64,000 nucleotides of DNA from Nostoc desertorum CM1-VF14 (GCA_019359245.1 JAHHHR010000010.1:101426-165425), one strand, 5' to 3'; positions 26,368 through 36,057 are shown, numbered from the stretch's first letter. Program-made: numbers and translations. Notes: a model not told the origin generated them from the letters alone.

Positions 26368-27861
26368 ATGGAATGGGCTATTTACAAAAAGAATACGGGC
26401 GGTTTTGTAATAGCAGTCGCAATTATGACTGGTGTTGGCGCAGTCTCGTATCTGAGTTTGCTTGAGTATAGACAAAATGCTCAACGGGTCACACATACAC
26501 GCGAGGTGCTTGAAAAGACTAAAGAAGTAATGTCACAAGTCAAAGATGCAGAGACTGGACAACGGGGCTATCTTCTCACGGGCAAAGACAAGTATCTGGA
26601 ACCCTATCGCAGTGCAACTGGTGATATTGATCAGAAACTCAAGGCTCTGCGTCAATTGACTGCGGATAACCCCAATCAACAACGGCGGCTCGATAACCTT
26701 GAACCCTTTATTGCCAAAAAACTGGTTTTGATGGAACAGGCGATTAAGGCCAGGAGCAAAGATTTAGAGTCCGCGCTGCAAATAATTCAGACAGATCAGG
26801 GTCAGCAGAGCATGGAAAACATCCGAATGCTCACTACAGCTATGGAGAAGGAAGAGAATGAGTTGTTGAAAGAGCGGTCAATAGAGGCGAATGCCAGCGC
26901 TCATCAAACAACTTTACTAACTATTTTTGGCAGCATTCTAGCTTCTGCGATCGTCGGTTTAGCAGCCATAATCACCAATCAGGAACTTCTTAAACGTAAG
27001 CGGATGGAAAATTCTTTGCAAAAGGCTCGTGATGAGTTAGAAATTGAGGTTAACAAACGGACTGCCGAACTTAGAAACACTAACGAAGAATTACAAACTG
27101 AAATTAATGAGCGCAAAAAAGCGGAGTCAGAGATTATGCGCCTGAACGTCGAGCTTGAGGGGCGAGTCGCAGAACGCACAGCACAACTCGAAGCTACTAA
27201 CAAAGAGATGGAAGCATTTAGTTATTCTGTGTCTCACGATCTGCGGGCCCCCTTACGGAGCATCGACGGCTTTAGCCAAGCGCTACTAGAAGATTATAGT
27301 GACAAGCTAGACCCGCTAGGCCAAAACTACCTCCAGAGAGTGCGTGCAGCTACCCAGCGAATGGCACAACTGATCGATGATTTACTGAATCTATCACGAC
27401 TAACGCGCAGTGAGATGCGTTACGAAGAGGTTGATCTGAGCGCAGTGGTAGAGGCGATCGCTACAGAGTTGCACAAAACAGAACCAGAACGCCAAGTAGA
27501 GTTTGCCATTACACCGGGATTAGTTACCAATGGTGATACTCATCTGTTACGGATCGTACTAGAAAACCTGCTGGGTAATGCGTGGAAGTTTACAGGAAAA
27601 CATCAAAAAGCACGCATAGAATTTGGTCTTTTGCAGCAAGATAACACCCATGTGTATTTTGTCCGTGATGATGGCACAGGCTTCGATATGGCCTATGTTG
27701 AGAAACTCTTCGGTGCTTTCCAGCGCCTGCATGCTATGACTGAGTTTGAAGGCACTGGCATTGGACTAGCTACTGTGCAGCGAATTATTCACCGTCATGG
27801 TGGCCGTGTCTGGGCCGAAAGTGCAGTAGAGCAAGGCGCAACATTTTACTTCACCCTCTAA
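26368..27861 (+). CDS. CHASE3 sensor histidine kinase
   Basis: Inner-membrane kinase of 497 residues. Domains: helix (12-32), periplasmic CHASE3 (about 40-180, with [18 protein letters not shown]), second helix (about 187-208), a coiled coil (210-275), HisKA with acceptor His 290 in [12 protein letters not shown], and an ATPase domain (about 390-497; [39 protein letters not shown]). The DHp type is that of phytochrome-like kinases. It is the first of four closely spaced signalling genes; the Rcp1-type regulator follows after 21 bases and is its likely phospho-acceptor. Confidence 0.93.
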   Translation: MEWAIYKKNTGGFVIAVAIMTGVGAVSYLSLLEYRQNAQRVTHTREVLEKTKEVMSQVKDAETGQRGYLLTGKDKYLEPYRSATGDIDQKLKALRQLTADNPNQQRRLDNLEPFIAKKLVLMEQAIKARSKDLESALQIIQTDQGQQSMENIRMLTTAMEKEENELLKERSIEANASAHQTTLLTIFGSILASAIVGLAAIITNQELLKRKRMENSLQKARDELEIEVNKRTAELRNTNEELQTEINERKKAESEIMRLNVELEGRVAERTAQLEATNKEMEAFSYSVSHDLRAPLRSIDGFSQALLEDYSDKLDPLGQNYLQRVRAATQRMAQLIDDLLNLSRLTRSEMRYEEVDLSAVVEAIATELHKTEPERQVEFAITPGLVTNGDTHLLRIVLENLLGNAWKFTGKHQKARIEFGLLQQDNTHVYFVRDDGTGFDMAYVEKLFGAFQRLHAMTEFEGTGIGLATVQRIIHRHGGRVWAESAVEQGATFYFTL

Positions 27862-27882
27862 CTATAGGAAACACTATACAAC

Positions 27883-28311
27883 ATGATTTTACTTGTAGAA
27901 GACAATCCCGACGATGAAGCGCTAACCTTACGCGCACTCAAGAAAAACAATATTATGAACGACGTGGTGGTGGCACGCGATGGGGTAGAAGCCCTTGATT
28001 ATCTCTTTGGTAAAGGTGCGTACGCCGATCGCGACATGAACGTTATGCCCCATCTGATCCTCTTAGATTTGAAGTTGCCTAAAATGGATGGTCTGGAAGT
28101 TTTGCGACACCTGCGGGCCGACGACAGAACAAAAATCCTTCCAGTGGTCATTCTGACTTCGTCCAAGGAGGAGCAAGACTTAATCAATGGTTACAGTTTG
28201 GGTGCCAACAGTTATGTTCGCAAACCAGTGGATTTTTCCCAATTTAGTGAATCAGTTCGACAACTAGGGTTGTACTGGTTTGTTTTAAACGAATCACCGC
28301 CGAGAGTATAG
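27883..28311 (+). CDS. Single-domain response regulator, Rcp1 type
   Basis: Protein of 142 residues, receiver domain only. The acid pocket is in LLVEDNPDDEALT, acceptor Asp 62 in ILLDLKLPKMDG, Thr in VVILTSS, Lys in YVRKPVDF. This subfamily (Rcp1/CheY-like of cyanobacteria) typically pairs with phytochrome-type kinases such as the one upstream. It ends 6 bases before the next gene. Confidence 0.92.
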   Translation: MILLVEDNPDDEALTLRALKKNNIMNDVVVARDGVEALDYLFGKGAYADRDMNVMPHLILLDLKLPKMDGLEVLRHLRADDRTKILPVVILTSSKEEQDLINGYSLGANSYVRKPVDFSQFSESVRQLGLYWFVLNESPPRV

Positions 28312-28317
28312 TTTTAG

Positions 28318-29361
28318 ATGGGTATGGGTACACCTCTGCGCGTATTACTTGTTGAGGATTCAGAAGATGATGCTTTTTTAGTGCTGCGTGAACTGCAACG
28401 CGGTGGCTATGAAGTAACCTCTGAACGGATTGATACACCCACAGCTATGAAAGCTGCGATCGCAGGGCAAACATGGGATGTTGTCATCTGCGATTATTCC
28501 ATGCCCACTTTTAGCGCTCCTGCTGCATTGAAGCAGGTCAAAGACAGCGAACTTGACCTGCCATTTATTATTGTCTCAGGCACTATTGGTGAAGATACCG
28601 CAGTAGCAGCCATGAAAGCTGGTGCCCATGACTACATCATTAAAGGCAATCTAGCGCGACTTATTCCTGCTGTTGCCCGCGAGTTGCGTGAGGCGCAGGT
28701 AAGACGGGAACGTAAACAAGCAGAGGAGCAAATTAAAGCATCGCTTCAAGAAAAAGAGGTGCTATTGAAAGAAATTCATCACCGGGTCAAAAATAATTTG
28801 CAGATTATTTCTAGTCTGCTCAACCTGCAAGCAGAGTATCTCAAGGACAATCAAGCCCTTGAGGTATTCAAAGATAGCCAGAACCGGATTGAATCAATGG
28901 CTTTGATCCACGAGAAACTATATCAATCTCAAGACTTGGCAAGAATAAATTTTGCTGACTATATCCAAGATTTAGTAACTAATTTATTTTATTCATACAA
29001 CGTTAATTCCAGCACTATTACCTTGAAAATAAACGTTGAGGAGGTTTTTCTAGCCATTGATGCAGCTATTCCTTGCGGCTTAATTATCAATGAACTTATT
29101 TCAAATTCCCTAAAATATGCATTTCCTGAAAAACAACCGGGAGAAATTTGTATTAATTTTTCCTCCATAGAAGGAAACTTATTTGCACTTACTATCAATG
29201 ATAATGGTGTCGGTTTCGCCCAAGATTTTGACTTTCAATCTACAGAATCATTAGGTCTACGATTAGTAAAAGGTTTAACACATCAGCTACAAGGCAATAT
29301 CGATTTTAGCATCAATAACGGAGTGAAGTATAAAATTATATTTCCGAATAAAATTTCTTAA
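28318..29361 (+). CDS. Receiver-HisKA_2 histidine kinase
   Basis: Protein of 347 residues: an N-terminal receiver (acceptor Asp 59 in VVICDYSMP) followed by a short helix and an HWE/HisKA_2-type kinase with [20 protein letters not shown] (acceptor at His 154/155) and an ATPase domain ([32 protein letters not shown]). A receiver at the N-terminus lets an upstream kinase control it. Start ATG 28318 gives [18 protein letters not shown]; the Met two codons later is an alternative. Confidence 0.9.
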   Translation: MGMGTPLRVLLVEDSEDDAFLVLRELQRGGYEVTSERIDTPTAMKAAIAGQTWDVVICDYSMPTFSAPAALKQVKDSELDLPFIIVSGTIGEDTAVAAMKAGAHDYIIKGNLARLIPAVARELREAQVRRERKQAEEQIKASLQEKEVLLKEIHHRVKNNLQIISSLLNLQAEYLKDNQALEVFKDSQNRIESMALIHEKLYQSQDLARINFADYIQDLVTNLFYSYNVNSSTITLKINVEEVFLAIDAAIPCGLIINELISNSLKYAFPEKQPGEICINFSSIEGNLFALTINDNGVGFAQDFDFQSTESLGLRLVKGLTHQLQGNIDFSINNGVKYKIIFPNKIS

Positions 29362-29381
29362 AGTTATAAGTTAAAAAACTC

Positions 29382-31856
29382 ATGAATCCAGTAAATATAT
29401 TAGTTGTTGAAGATGAAATCATCGTAGCAATGGATATACAAAGCCGGCTAAGAAAATTTGGATACACTGTTATGGGGCTTGCCGATTCTGGAGAAGAAGC
29501 AATTAGGAAAGCAGCAGATAATTCTCTAGATTTAGTTTTAATGGATATTCATCTCAAAGGGAAGATGGACGGTGTGGAGGCTGCTCAGATAATTCATAAT
29601 ATTTTTAATATTCCAGTAATATATCTTACTGCTAATGCAGATGAATCAACATTGGAGCGAGCAAAGGGAACAGAGCCGTTTGGCTACATTCTCAAACCTT
29701 TCAAAGAAAAAGAATTAAAGTTCACTATTGAAATTACTCTTTCTAAACATCGGACGGAAAAAAAATTAAAACAGAATGAACAATGGCTGACTACTGTACT
29801 TAAAAGTATTGGAGATGCTGTAATTACTAGCGACGCATCTGGATCTGTGACTTTTATGAATCCTATTGCAGAAGAACTGACGGGTTGGAATTATTCAGAT
29901 GCATTTGGTAAAGAAACAGCAGAAGTATTCAATATTACTCATGAAAAAAATCGGACAATAATTGAAAGTCCGATAACACAAGTCCTAGAATCGGGTGTTA
30001 GTGTAGATATACCAGAAGAAACAATACTTATTACTAAAAACGGTGCAGAAATCCCAATTGATGATAGTATTGCAGCGATTAAAGATGACAACGGTAACAT
30101 CACAGGTGCAGTTTGTGTCTTTCAGGATATCACTGAACGTAAGCAGATATTGGAAGCACTAGGGCGTCGCCAGCAAGAATTTAAAGCACTAGTTGAAAAT
30201 GCACCTGATATTATTTCCAGATTTGACACTAAATTGCGCTACGTTTACGTTAATCCAGCTATTGAAAAGATTACAGGAATATCAGCCGAAATATTTATCG
30301 GCAAAACAAACGCAGAGTTAAATTTGCCAGAAGAATTTTGCTGGATATGCGATCGCAAGCTTCAGCAAGTTTTTGAAACTAAGCAAGAAACAGAGTTTGA
30401 ATGCAGTTTAGCGATCGCTTCCCAAACAAGATATTACCATACCCGTCTTGTGCCTGAATTAGCTAGCGATGGTTCAGTATATTTTGTTTTAAGTATTTCT
30501 CGTAATATTACTGCTCTAAAACTTGCAGAGGCGCAATTAATTTATGACGCCTTTCATGATGTACTAACCGGTCTGCCAAATCGCGCTTTATTTATGGAAC
30601 GGCTAGAACGTGCGCTTATGCTGGCGAAACGACGTCCAGACTATACATTTGCTGTTCTGTTTCTAGACCTAGATCGCTTCAAAGTTGTCAACGACAGTCT
30701 TGGCCACATGATTGGTGACCAACTATTAACTGCCCTTGCACGTAGGCTGGAGAACTGTCTGCGTGCTGGAGATACAGTTGCCCGTCTAGGGGGAGATGAG
30801 TTTACAATTTTGCTTGATGATCTCAACAACATCAATGATGTAATAAGCGTAGTGGAGCGAATACACGAAGCTCTAACATCTGCATTCCAACTCAGTGGAT
30901 ATGAGGTATTTACTACCGTTAGTATTGGCATCGCCCTAAGCACGGGTAGTTACAGCCTACCAGAGGAACTCCTGCGCGACGCTGACATAGCAATGTATCG
31001 TGCTAAAGCATTGGGTAAGGCACGCCATGAGATATTTGACTCAACCATGTATAGCCAAGTAACAAAGCTATTAGAGTTAGAGATGGATCTACGGCGGGCA
31101 GTTGAACGCCAGGAGTTTCAGGTTTATTACCAGCCAATTGTTTTGTTAGAAACTTACAAAATTATTGGCTTCGAGGCTCTTGTTCGCTGGCAGCACCCAC
31201 AACTGGGATTAGTTCCTCCAGACAATTTTATTCCACTAGCAGAAGAAACTGGGTTGATTATCCCTATTGGTTATTGGGTACTGGGCGAGGCTTGTCGGCA
31301 GATGCGCGCTTGGCAAATACAATTTCCTAGTGACCCACCCTTGACAATCAGTGTAAATCTTTCCACTAAACAGTTTTTACAACCTGAGCTAATTGAACAA
31401 ATTAACCAAATTATCCAAGAGACTGGTCTAGAAGGCAGCAATTTAAAGCTGGAGATTACCGAAAGCGTACTGATGGAAAATATTCAATCAGCAACTTTTA
31501 TGATATTGCAACTGCAAAAGATGAACATCCAATTACATTTAGATGATTTTGGTATAGGCTATTCATCCTTAAGTTACCTGCACCGCTTTCCAAGTAATGC
31601 CTTGAAAATTGATCGTTCTTTTGTTACTAAGATTGGTGTTAATGGGGAAAACTTGGAAATTGTCCAAGCGATCATCACCCTAGCACAAAGTCTAAATATA
31701 GATGTAATAGCAGAGGGCATAGAAACAGCAGAGCAACTGGCACGACTTAGAGCAATGAAATGTAAATACGCACAGGGATATTTTTTCTCCCAACCCCTAG
31801 ATAGCAAGTCGATAGAGACATTAATTGCATCTGGCATTCAGCCAATAGAAGGATAG
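29382..31856 (+). CDS. Receiver-PAS-PAS-GGDEF-EAL protein (c-di-GMP turnover)
   Basis: Protein of 824 residues. A receiver (about 1-125; acceptor Asp 55 in LVLMDIHLKG), two PAS domains (about 135-255 and 265-385), a diguanylate cyclase domain with intact GGDEF (470-474, preceded by RL) and a phosphodiesterase domain with intact EAL (598-600, FEALVRWQHP) plus DDFGIGYSSLSYL. Both activities are chemically possible; which dominates cannot be told. No clear RxxD inhibitory site was identified. It closes the operon and is the likely output: phosphorylation would alter c-di-GMP level. Confidence 0.94.
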   Translation: MNPVNILVVEDEIIVAMDIQSRLRKFGYTVMGLADSGEEAIRKAADNSLDLVLMDIHLKGKMDGVEAAQIIHNIFNIPVIYLTANADESTLERAKGTEPFGYILKPFKEKELKFTIEITLSKHRTEKKLKQNEQWLTTVLKSIGDAVITSDASGSVTFMNPIAEELTGWNYSDAFGKETAEVFNITHEKNRTIIESPITQVLESGVSVDIPEETILITKNGAEIPIDDSIAAIKDDNGNITGAVCVFQDITERKQILEALGRRQQEFKALVENAPDIISRFDTKLRYVYVNPAIEKITGISAEIFIGKTNAELNLPEEFCWICDRKLQQVFETKQETEFECSLAIASQTRYYHTRLVPELASDGSVYFVLSISRNITALKLAEAQLIYDAFHDVLTGLPNRALFMERLERALMLAKRRPDYTFAVLFLDLDRFKVVNDSLGHMIGDQLLTALARRLENCLRAGDTVARLGGDEFTILLDDLNNINDVISVVERIHEALTSAFQLSGYEVFTTVSIGIALSTGSYSLPEELLRDADIAMYRAKALGKARHEIFDSTMYSQVTKLLELEMDLRRAVERQEFQVYYQPIVLLETYKIIGFEALVRWQHPQLGLVPPDNFIPLAEETGLIIPIGYWVLGEACRQMRAWQIQFPSDPPLTISVNLSTKQFLQPELIEQINQIIQETGLEGSNLKLEITESVLMENIQSATFMILQLQKMNIQLHLDDFGIGYSSLSYLHRFPSNALKIDRSFVTKIGVNGENLEIVQAIITLAQSLNIDVIAEGIETAEQLARLRAMKCKYAQGYFFSQPLDSKSIETLIASGIQPIEG

Positions 31857-31973
31857 CATCACGTCGCTTTGCTCCGAATTCAAAATTTAAAATTCAAAAT
31901 TAATAATCCCCATAAATAAATTTAGTTGCTCTGTATCCTTTTTTTGTCGGTTAAGGAGCTTACTACAAACTCT

Positions 31974-32438
31974 TTATTTACTCTCTTTTTCTTTTCTGGC
32001 TCGTTCCTGTGTCAAGCTATCAATAGCATCACCCAGGGCAGTAGTCAGGCTATTGCGGGTTTGAGCGTGGTTATCCTGCTCAGTTTTCAAAGCTTGCAAG
32101 AGGCGATCGCGTTCTTTGATTACAGCGATGAGTTTAGCTTGCAAGTCCTCCACAGATTTTAGTTGTTCTATTTCTTGTTTGATCGCTGTTACAGGTGTCC
32201 CAGCAGCTAGTGTCTCAACCTCCAGTCCCCGGAGTTTATGCAAGTCTGCCCTAAGGGATGCGATCGCCTGTTGGGAAAGTTGGGCATCTGTGCGACGTTG
32301 TTCTGCTTCTGTGTTGTAAAGCTGACGCCATTTTTGGGCACTTTCCCAAGCTACATCGCGATCGCTCTGAAGTCCCGCCATCTGCTCTTTGAGTGTTTGA
32401 ATTTCTGTTAACCACTGTTGTGTTAAATTTTGATTCAT
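31974..32438 (-). CDS. Coiled-coil hypothetical protein
   Basis: Protein of 154 residues, nearly all helical and charged with heptad patterns (AGLQSDRDVAWESAQKWRQL, KLIAVIKERDRLLQALKTE). No signal peptide, no membrane segment, and no domain I can name. Start ATG 32438. Similar small coiled-coil proteins are common in filamentous cyanobacteria. Convergent with the GGDEF-EAL gene. Confidence 0.6.
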   Translation of the reverse strand: MNQNLTQQWLTEIQTLKEQMAGLQSDRDVAWESAQKWRQLYNTEAEQRRTDAQLSQQAIASLRADLHKLRGLEVETLAAGTPVTAIKQEIEQLKSVEDLQAKLIAVIKERDRLLQALKTEQDNHAQTRNSLTTALGDAIDSLTQERARKEKESK

Positions 32439-32447
32439 AAATTAATA

Positions 32448-32512
32448 GTCATTAGTTATTAGTCAATGGTCATTAGTCATTAGTCATTAGTCAAGAGTCA
32501 CTAGGTATTAAT
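32448..32512. repeat. TCATTAG short tandem repeats
   Basis: Seven or more near-identical copies of TCATTAG/TTATTAG with 0-3 base spacers, then a C-rich CCCCTGCTTCC run (about 32532-32566). Typical Nostoc short tandem repeat; not CRISPR, as there are no spacers. Confidence 0.6.
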
Positions 32513-32657
32513 TAAGTTAGTTATTCGTCTCCTGCTTCCCCTGCTTCCCGCTTCCCCTACTCCCCATTCGGTATTCTTGCGTTAAAAAGATAAATGCGAT
32601 CGCTACACAAAATTTGGCACAGTAATTAATAAACTCGCCAGTTTTAACTCTTGAGTT

Positions 32658-33563
32658 ATGCCAAAGCCTCGTTTTTTCCGTTTTTTTCGCCACCTCAATT
32701 GGCGCACACTCAAAAAAACTTTTGCCAGAACAATCGAAAGGCGACTGATGGGACTTGCCTCGGAAATTGCCTTCAATGCTATATTGTCGCTCTTTCCAGC
32801 AGTTCTTGCTGTCCTCACAGCCATTGGTTTATTGGCAGAATCTTTACAAGCTACCTTTAAACAGCTAGCGGCACAACTCAGTCAAGTTTTGCCTGAAGAA
32901 GCCCTGATTCTAATCCGTGATTTCGCTACCACAGAAATTACCAATTCTAGAAACAGTGGTTTATTTTCTCTGAGCTTTATATTAGCAATTTGGACTGCTT
33001 CTGGGGCGGTAAATACCGCTATGACCGCCTTCGACCAAATCCATCAAATTCCTCCAGAGAATATACGCCCTTTTTGGAAAGCTAAACTTGTCTCTCTAGG
33101 ATTAACAGTCGGTACCATGTTGCTTTTAGTGTTGGCTTCTTTCTTAGTGTTTACCAGCGATCTACTTTTGGGAATGGTAGTGCGCGGAAATGATTCTTTG
33201 ATCTTCTTGTTGTATCTTTGGCAGTTGTTACGCTGGCCCTTAGCTTTAAGTATTGTTGCTATCGCCTTTAGCTTTGTCTATCGCTATGGTCCTAGCCAGT
33301 GGAACCCAGGCACACCAATCATGCCTGGAGCAATTTTAGCAGCTGTTTTCTGGGCAATATTATCTGCCCTATTTCGGCTTTATGTGGCGAATTTTGGCAA
33401 TTATAATAAAGTTTATGGTGCAGTAGGGGCTGTGATAGTTTTAATGCTTTGGCTATCGATGAGCGCTGCTGTTCTGTTAATTGGCGATCAGTTGAACGTG
33501 ACTGTCGGCGAAGATATGCGGCAAAAGCACAGTCAGAATCTGATAAAAGAGATTAAATTGTAA
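32658..33563 (+). CDS. YihY/virulence factor BrkB family membrane protein
   Basis: Protein of 301 residues with six predicted helices in the YihY pattern: LMGLASEIAFNAILSLFPAV, IWTASGAVNTAM, and the C-terminal VYGAVGAVIVLMLWLSMSAA. Conserved inner-membrane family with no settled function (earlier called ribonuclease BN by error). Cytosolic basic N-terminus (MPKPRFFRFFRHL). ATG 32658. Confidence 0.9.
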   Translation: MPKPRFFRFFRHLNWRTLKKTFARTIERRLMGLASEIAFNAILSLFPAVLAVLTAIGLLAESLQATFKQLAAQLSQVLPEEALILIRDFATTEITNSRNSGLFSLSFILAIWTASGAVNTAMTAFDQIHQIPPENIRPFWKAKLVSLGLTVGTMLLLVLASFLVFTSDLLLGMVVRGNDSLIFLLYLWQLLRWPLALSIVAIAFSFVYRYGPSQWNPGTPIMPGAILAAVFWAILSALFRLYVANFGNYNKVYGAVGAVIVLMLWLSMSAAVLLIGDQLNVTVGEDMRQKHSQNLIKEIKL

Positions 33564-33656
33564 ATTATCGTTATAAATCCCTGAGGAAATTTTTGCAAAA
33601 GTTCAGTAGGGGAGTAAAATGTCTAACGATTCAATACAAAGTTAGCGATCGCTTTG

Positions 33657-34163
33657 ATGCCTGATTCTCCTTCTCGGTTTTCGATGATTGAACCTGATGC
33701 CAAAGCACCCACTTTGAAGCGTCTGCGTCAGTTAAGTCGGCTGCTGGATAATGTTATTACCATTCCCGGTACGCAGATTGGTTTTGGTCTAGATCCAATT
33801 TTAGGATTAATACCTATTGGTGGTGATTTTTTGGGAATCATGTTTTCTAGCTACATCATCCTAGAAGCAGCACGGCTAGGCGTATCTAGAGCCACCTTAG
33901 GCAAAATGGTTCTGAATGTGATTATTGATGGCTTGGTAGGCGCTGTCCCAGTTTTAGGAGATTTTTTTGATTTTACCTGGAAAGCTAACACTAATAATAT
34001 CCAGCTATTAGAAGACTACTTAAAGTTTCCAAGCCAGCAAAAGAGTGCGAATAAGTGGTTTATCTTTGCCGTTTTAGTTGGATTGTTGCTGATTGCCATT
34101 GTTTTAGTAGCATTGCCAGTATTACTAATTAGAATGCTGTGGAATTTTTTAGCAGGCGGTTAA
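33657..34163 (+). CDS. DUF4112 domain-containing membrane protein
   Basis: Protein of 168 residues. DUF4112 marks are visible: RLRQLSRLLDNVITIPGTQI, GLDPILGLIPIGGDFLGI, VLGDFFDFTWKANTNN. It has a central helix pair and one C-terminal transmembrane helix. Function unknown. TTG at 33654 directly precedes ATG 33657; the ATG is chosen. It follows the YihY gene in the same direction with a 93-base gap. Confidence 0.88.
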   Translation: MPDSPSRFSMIEPDAKAPTLKRLRQLSRLLDNVITIPGTQIGFGLDPILGLIPIGGDFLGIMFSSYIILEAARLGVSRATLGKMVLNVIIDGLVGAVPVLGDFFDFTWKANTNNIQLLEDYLKFPSQQKSANKWFIFAVLVGLLLIAIVLVALPVLLIRMLWNFLAGG

Positions 34164-34398
34164 AATAATTTGTAATATCAAATCTGGTAGCATCCGAATG
34201 ATTAAAAAACCCCAAACACGCTGAGGGCGTAGAGGGAGGCGAAAGAGGAATAATTTTGATATAAATGGATTTGATATAATTCGTAATTACTACTTAAGTT
34301 TTGCAACTCGGATTTAGACATCGGCACAAAGCTTGCTGCTTGTTAGTTGCTCTTTACTTAAACCTCTAGAACTGGTTCAATTATTTATTGATAACGGA

Positions 34399-35334
34399 AT
34401 GAAAGATTGGTGGCAAGCTACTTTCCCTAAAGGGCGGCAAAGTCTAGTTATTACTGATGCTAAAGGATATCCTATACAAATTGCTTATGGCGAAAAAGGT
34501 AAAGGTAAACCGCTAATTTTACTACATGGGATGGGTAGTTGGAGCTATAATTGGCGAAATAGCATAACACCATTATCTAAATATTTTCGGGTAATTTGTT
34601 TTGATGCTAAAGGTTTTGGCTTTTCCGAAAAACCATTGTCTCGTAGAGAACACAATGGTCATCAAGTTATTGAGTTTCAAAGAGTTATTGAAGCATTATG
34701 TGATGAACCCGCAGTGATTGTGGCTGAATCTCTGGGGGGATTAATTGCCCTTGCCCTTGCTCAAGAAAACCCGCAATTAGTCGAGCAGCTTGTAGTAGTA
34801 AACGTACCTGTTTTTGCCGAACGTCTACCCCATTGGGCTATGTGGGTACTTGCCCAAACTCCCTTGGAAATAATCTATACAATTGACTATCTACGTCTGG
34901 CATATTTGTTTGCACCTCTATTGAGAGAAATTATGGCAATAGAAAGGCGTGGGGTATTATTTGATCCGTCAATTTTGACACAGGAAGATGTTTATTGGAT
35001 AACTTACCCGTTTATTGAATTTCCTGGTACGGTTGCGAAAGTCGCCGAAGACTTACAAATAGCAGCGCGAGAAATTGATAATTGGCAAGAAAAGAAGCCA
35101 AATATGCTCACCAAAATTCAAAATAACCTGAGTGCAATTAAGTGTCCTACACTAGTTTTGTGGGGTGAGCAAGATAGTTGGTTTCCTGTTAGTCATGGTG
35201 AAAAATTACATCAGCATATCCCCAATTCTAGATTACAAATTTTGTCTAACTGCTACCATGATGCCTCAACTGGTGCTTTTGAAGTGTTGAATGCAGCGAT
35301 TATTGAGTTTTTACGGGATACTGCGAGATACTGA
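34399..35334 (+). CDS. Alpha/beta-fold hydrolase
   Basis: About 311 residues from ATG 34399 (the frame begins at a TTG 22 codons upstream, but that part is unlike the family). Family marks: oxyanion loop LLHGMGSWSYNW, nucleophile elbow VAESLGGLIALA (Ser; Ala replaces the first Gly of GxSxG), acid in LWGEQDSWFPV, and His in NCYHDAS. Fold also used by haloalkane dehalogenases, esterases and cyanobacterial lipid-linked hydrolases; substrate unknown. A terminator-like repeat follows at once. Confidence 0.85.
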   Translation: MKDWWQATFPKGRQSLVITDAKGYPIQIAYGEKGKGKPLILLHGMGSWSYNWRNSITPLSKYFRVICFDAKGFGFSEKPLSRREHNGHQVIEFQRVIEALCDEPAVIVAESLGGLIALALAQENPQLVEQLVVVNVPVFAERLPHWAMWVLAQTPLEIIYTIDYLRLAYLFAPLLREIMAIERRGVLFDPSILTQEDVYWITYPFIEFPGTVAKVAEDLQIAAREIDNWQEKKPNMLTKIQNNLSAIKCPTLVLWGEQDSWFPVSHGEKLHQHIPNSRLQILSNCYHDASTGAFEVLNAAIIEFLRDTARY

Positions 35335-35362
35335 TTGTTAAGCTCATCCCAACCTTAAAAGA

Positions 35363-35460
35363 ACGAAAGACTGTTGACAGTTAACTGTTAACCGTCAACC
35401 GCGTTCGGGCGTTTCCCATCCATCTTTAAAAAGAGTGGGTTTTTCTGACGCCTTTTTATA
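35363..35460 (+). terminator. Dispersed terminator-like repeat, copy 3
   Basis: GTTGACAGTTAAC and GTTAACCGTCAAC give nested palindromes (35373-35399); then GGCGT (35408) pairs with ACGCC (35448) with inner CCCA/TGGG, followed by TTTTTATA. It is 30 bases after the hydrolase gene. Its T-run is read as the A-run of the convergent RNA terminator next door, so one AT block serves both directions. Confidence 0.7.
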
Positions 35461-35632
35461 AAAAGAGAGTGGGAGGAAGCATATCAGTCAGCTTTCAAAC
35501 TCCCACTCTGCCATTTGCTACTGAAGTGAACAGGAATGTATACAGACGTTGCCCATTATTTGGGGGCTAATGCGTACTTCAACAACGCCCATACGCATTT
35601 AATATTCCTGTTGCAGCAAATGCCAAACCTAA
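35455..35632 (-). ncRNA. Candidate structured RNA with intrinsic terminator
   Basis: No coding frame. Helices seen (plus-strand positions): CATTTGCT 35512-35519 with AGCAAATG 35615-35622; inside it ACAGGAAT 35530-35537 with ATTCCTGT 35604-35611; inside that two hairpins, GCCC 35551/GGGC 35564 and AATGCGTA 35569-35576/TACGCATT 35592-35599. GACGTTG (35545-35551) can also pair with CAACGCC (35583-35589), allowing a pseudoknot. On the minus strand this fold is followed by a 10-bp stem, CTCCCACTCT (35500-35509 arm) with the 35466-35475 arm, and then CTTTTTATA, a textbook terminator. The minus strand is therefore the likely transcript, about 180 nt. Size and the long closed rod with internal branches recall 6S-like RNAs, but I cannot identify the family. 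A possible -10 (TAATAAT) lies near 35630-35640 on the minus strand. Confidence 0.5.
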
Positions 35633-35674
35633 TTATTAATATTTATTTGCCTAGAAAAACCCTCTGCTAATAAT

Positions 35675-35813
35675 TACAGCAGTTTTCTTTTGCATGAGGT
35701 ACAAAGTCACTAGTTTTGAGGCAGGAGGCAGCTATGCTGGAGGCAGGAGGGAGAAGAATAATTTGATTTGTGAATCCTTGGTTCTATACTTCATTTAGCT
35801 GCAAACTGCTGTA
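35675..35813. mobile_element. TACAGCAG-type inverted-repeat element, copy 2
   Basis: Starts TACAGCAGTTTTCTTTTGCA and ends AAACTGCTGTA, with AGGCAGGAGG units inside. Same ends and inner order as the element at 25450-25660, but about 70 bases shorter. No coding capacity. The remaining bases to 36057 show no gene apart from a possible 17-codon leader frame ending at the next start. Confidence 0.6.
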
Positions 35814-36057
35814 GTAGAAATAGTTATTTTTGTAAATCACTTAGTAAATAGTGTTTTTACAAAAGGAATTTACTTACGTGGTAGCCCCTGATAACAAAAC
35901 CCTTGAAGTCGTTTATCTTTGTACAATTTAACTTGGTTAATTGGAATGAGGTTGCCATTTTGGCAGGTTTTTAAATTTCCAAATTGTTCGCCTGTTACAG
36001 CACCATGACCAAATCTCAGCCCCAATCATCTGCACAATTAGAATTACCATTAGAATA

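Noticed and set aside
31926..32319. Plus-strand frames opposite the coiled-coil gene
   Set aside because: Shadows of the minus-strand coiled-coil gene.
32448..32512. CRISPR-like array
   Set aside because: Repeat units are 7 bases with no spacers and no cas genes anywhere in the window.
35466..35622. Plus-strand transcript of the structured RNA region
   Set aside because: Helices are symmetric, but the terminator stem with its T-run is oriented for the minus strand and the plus strand is already terminated by repeat copy 3.
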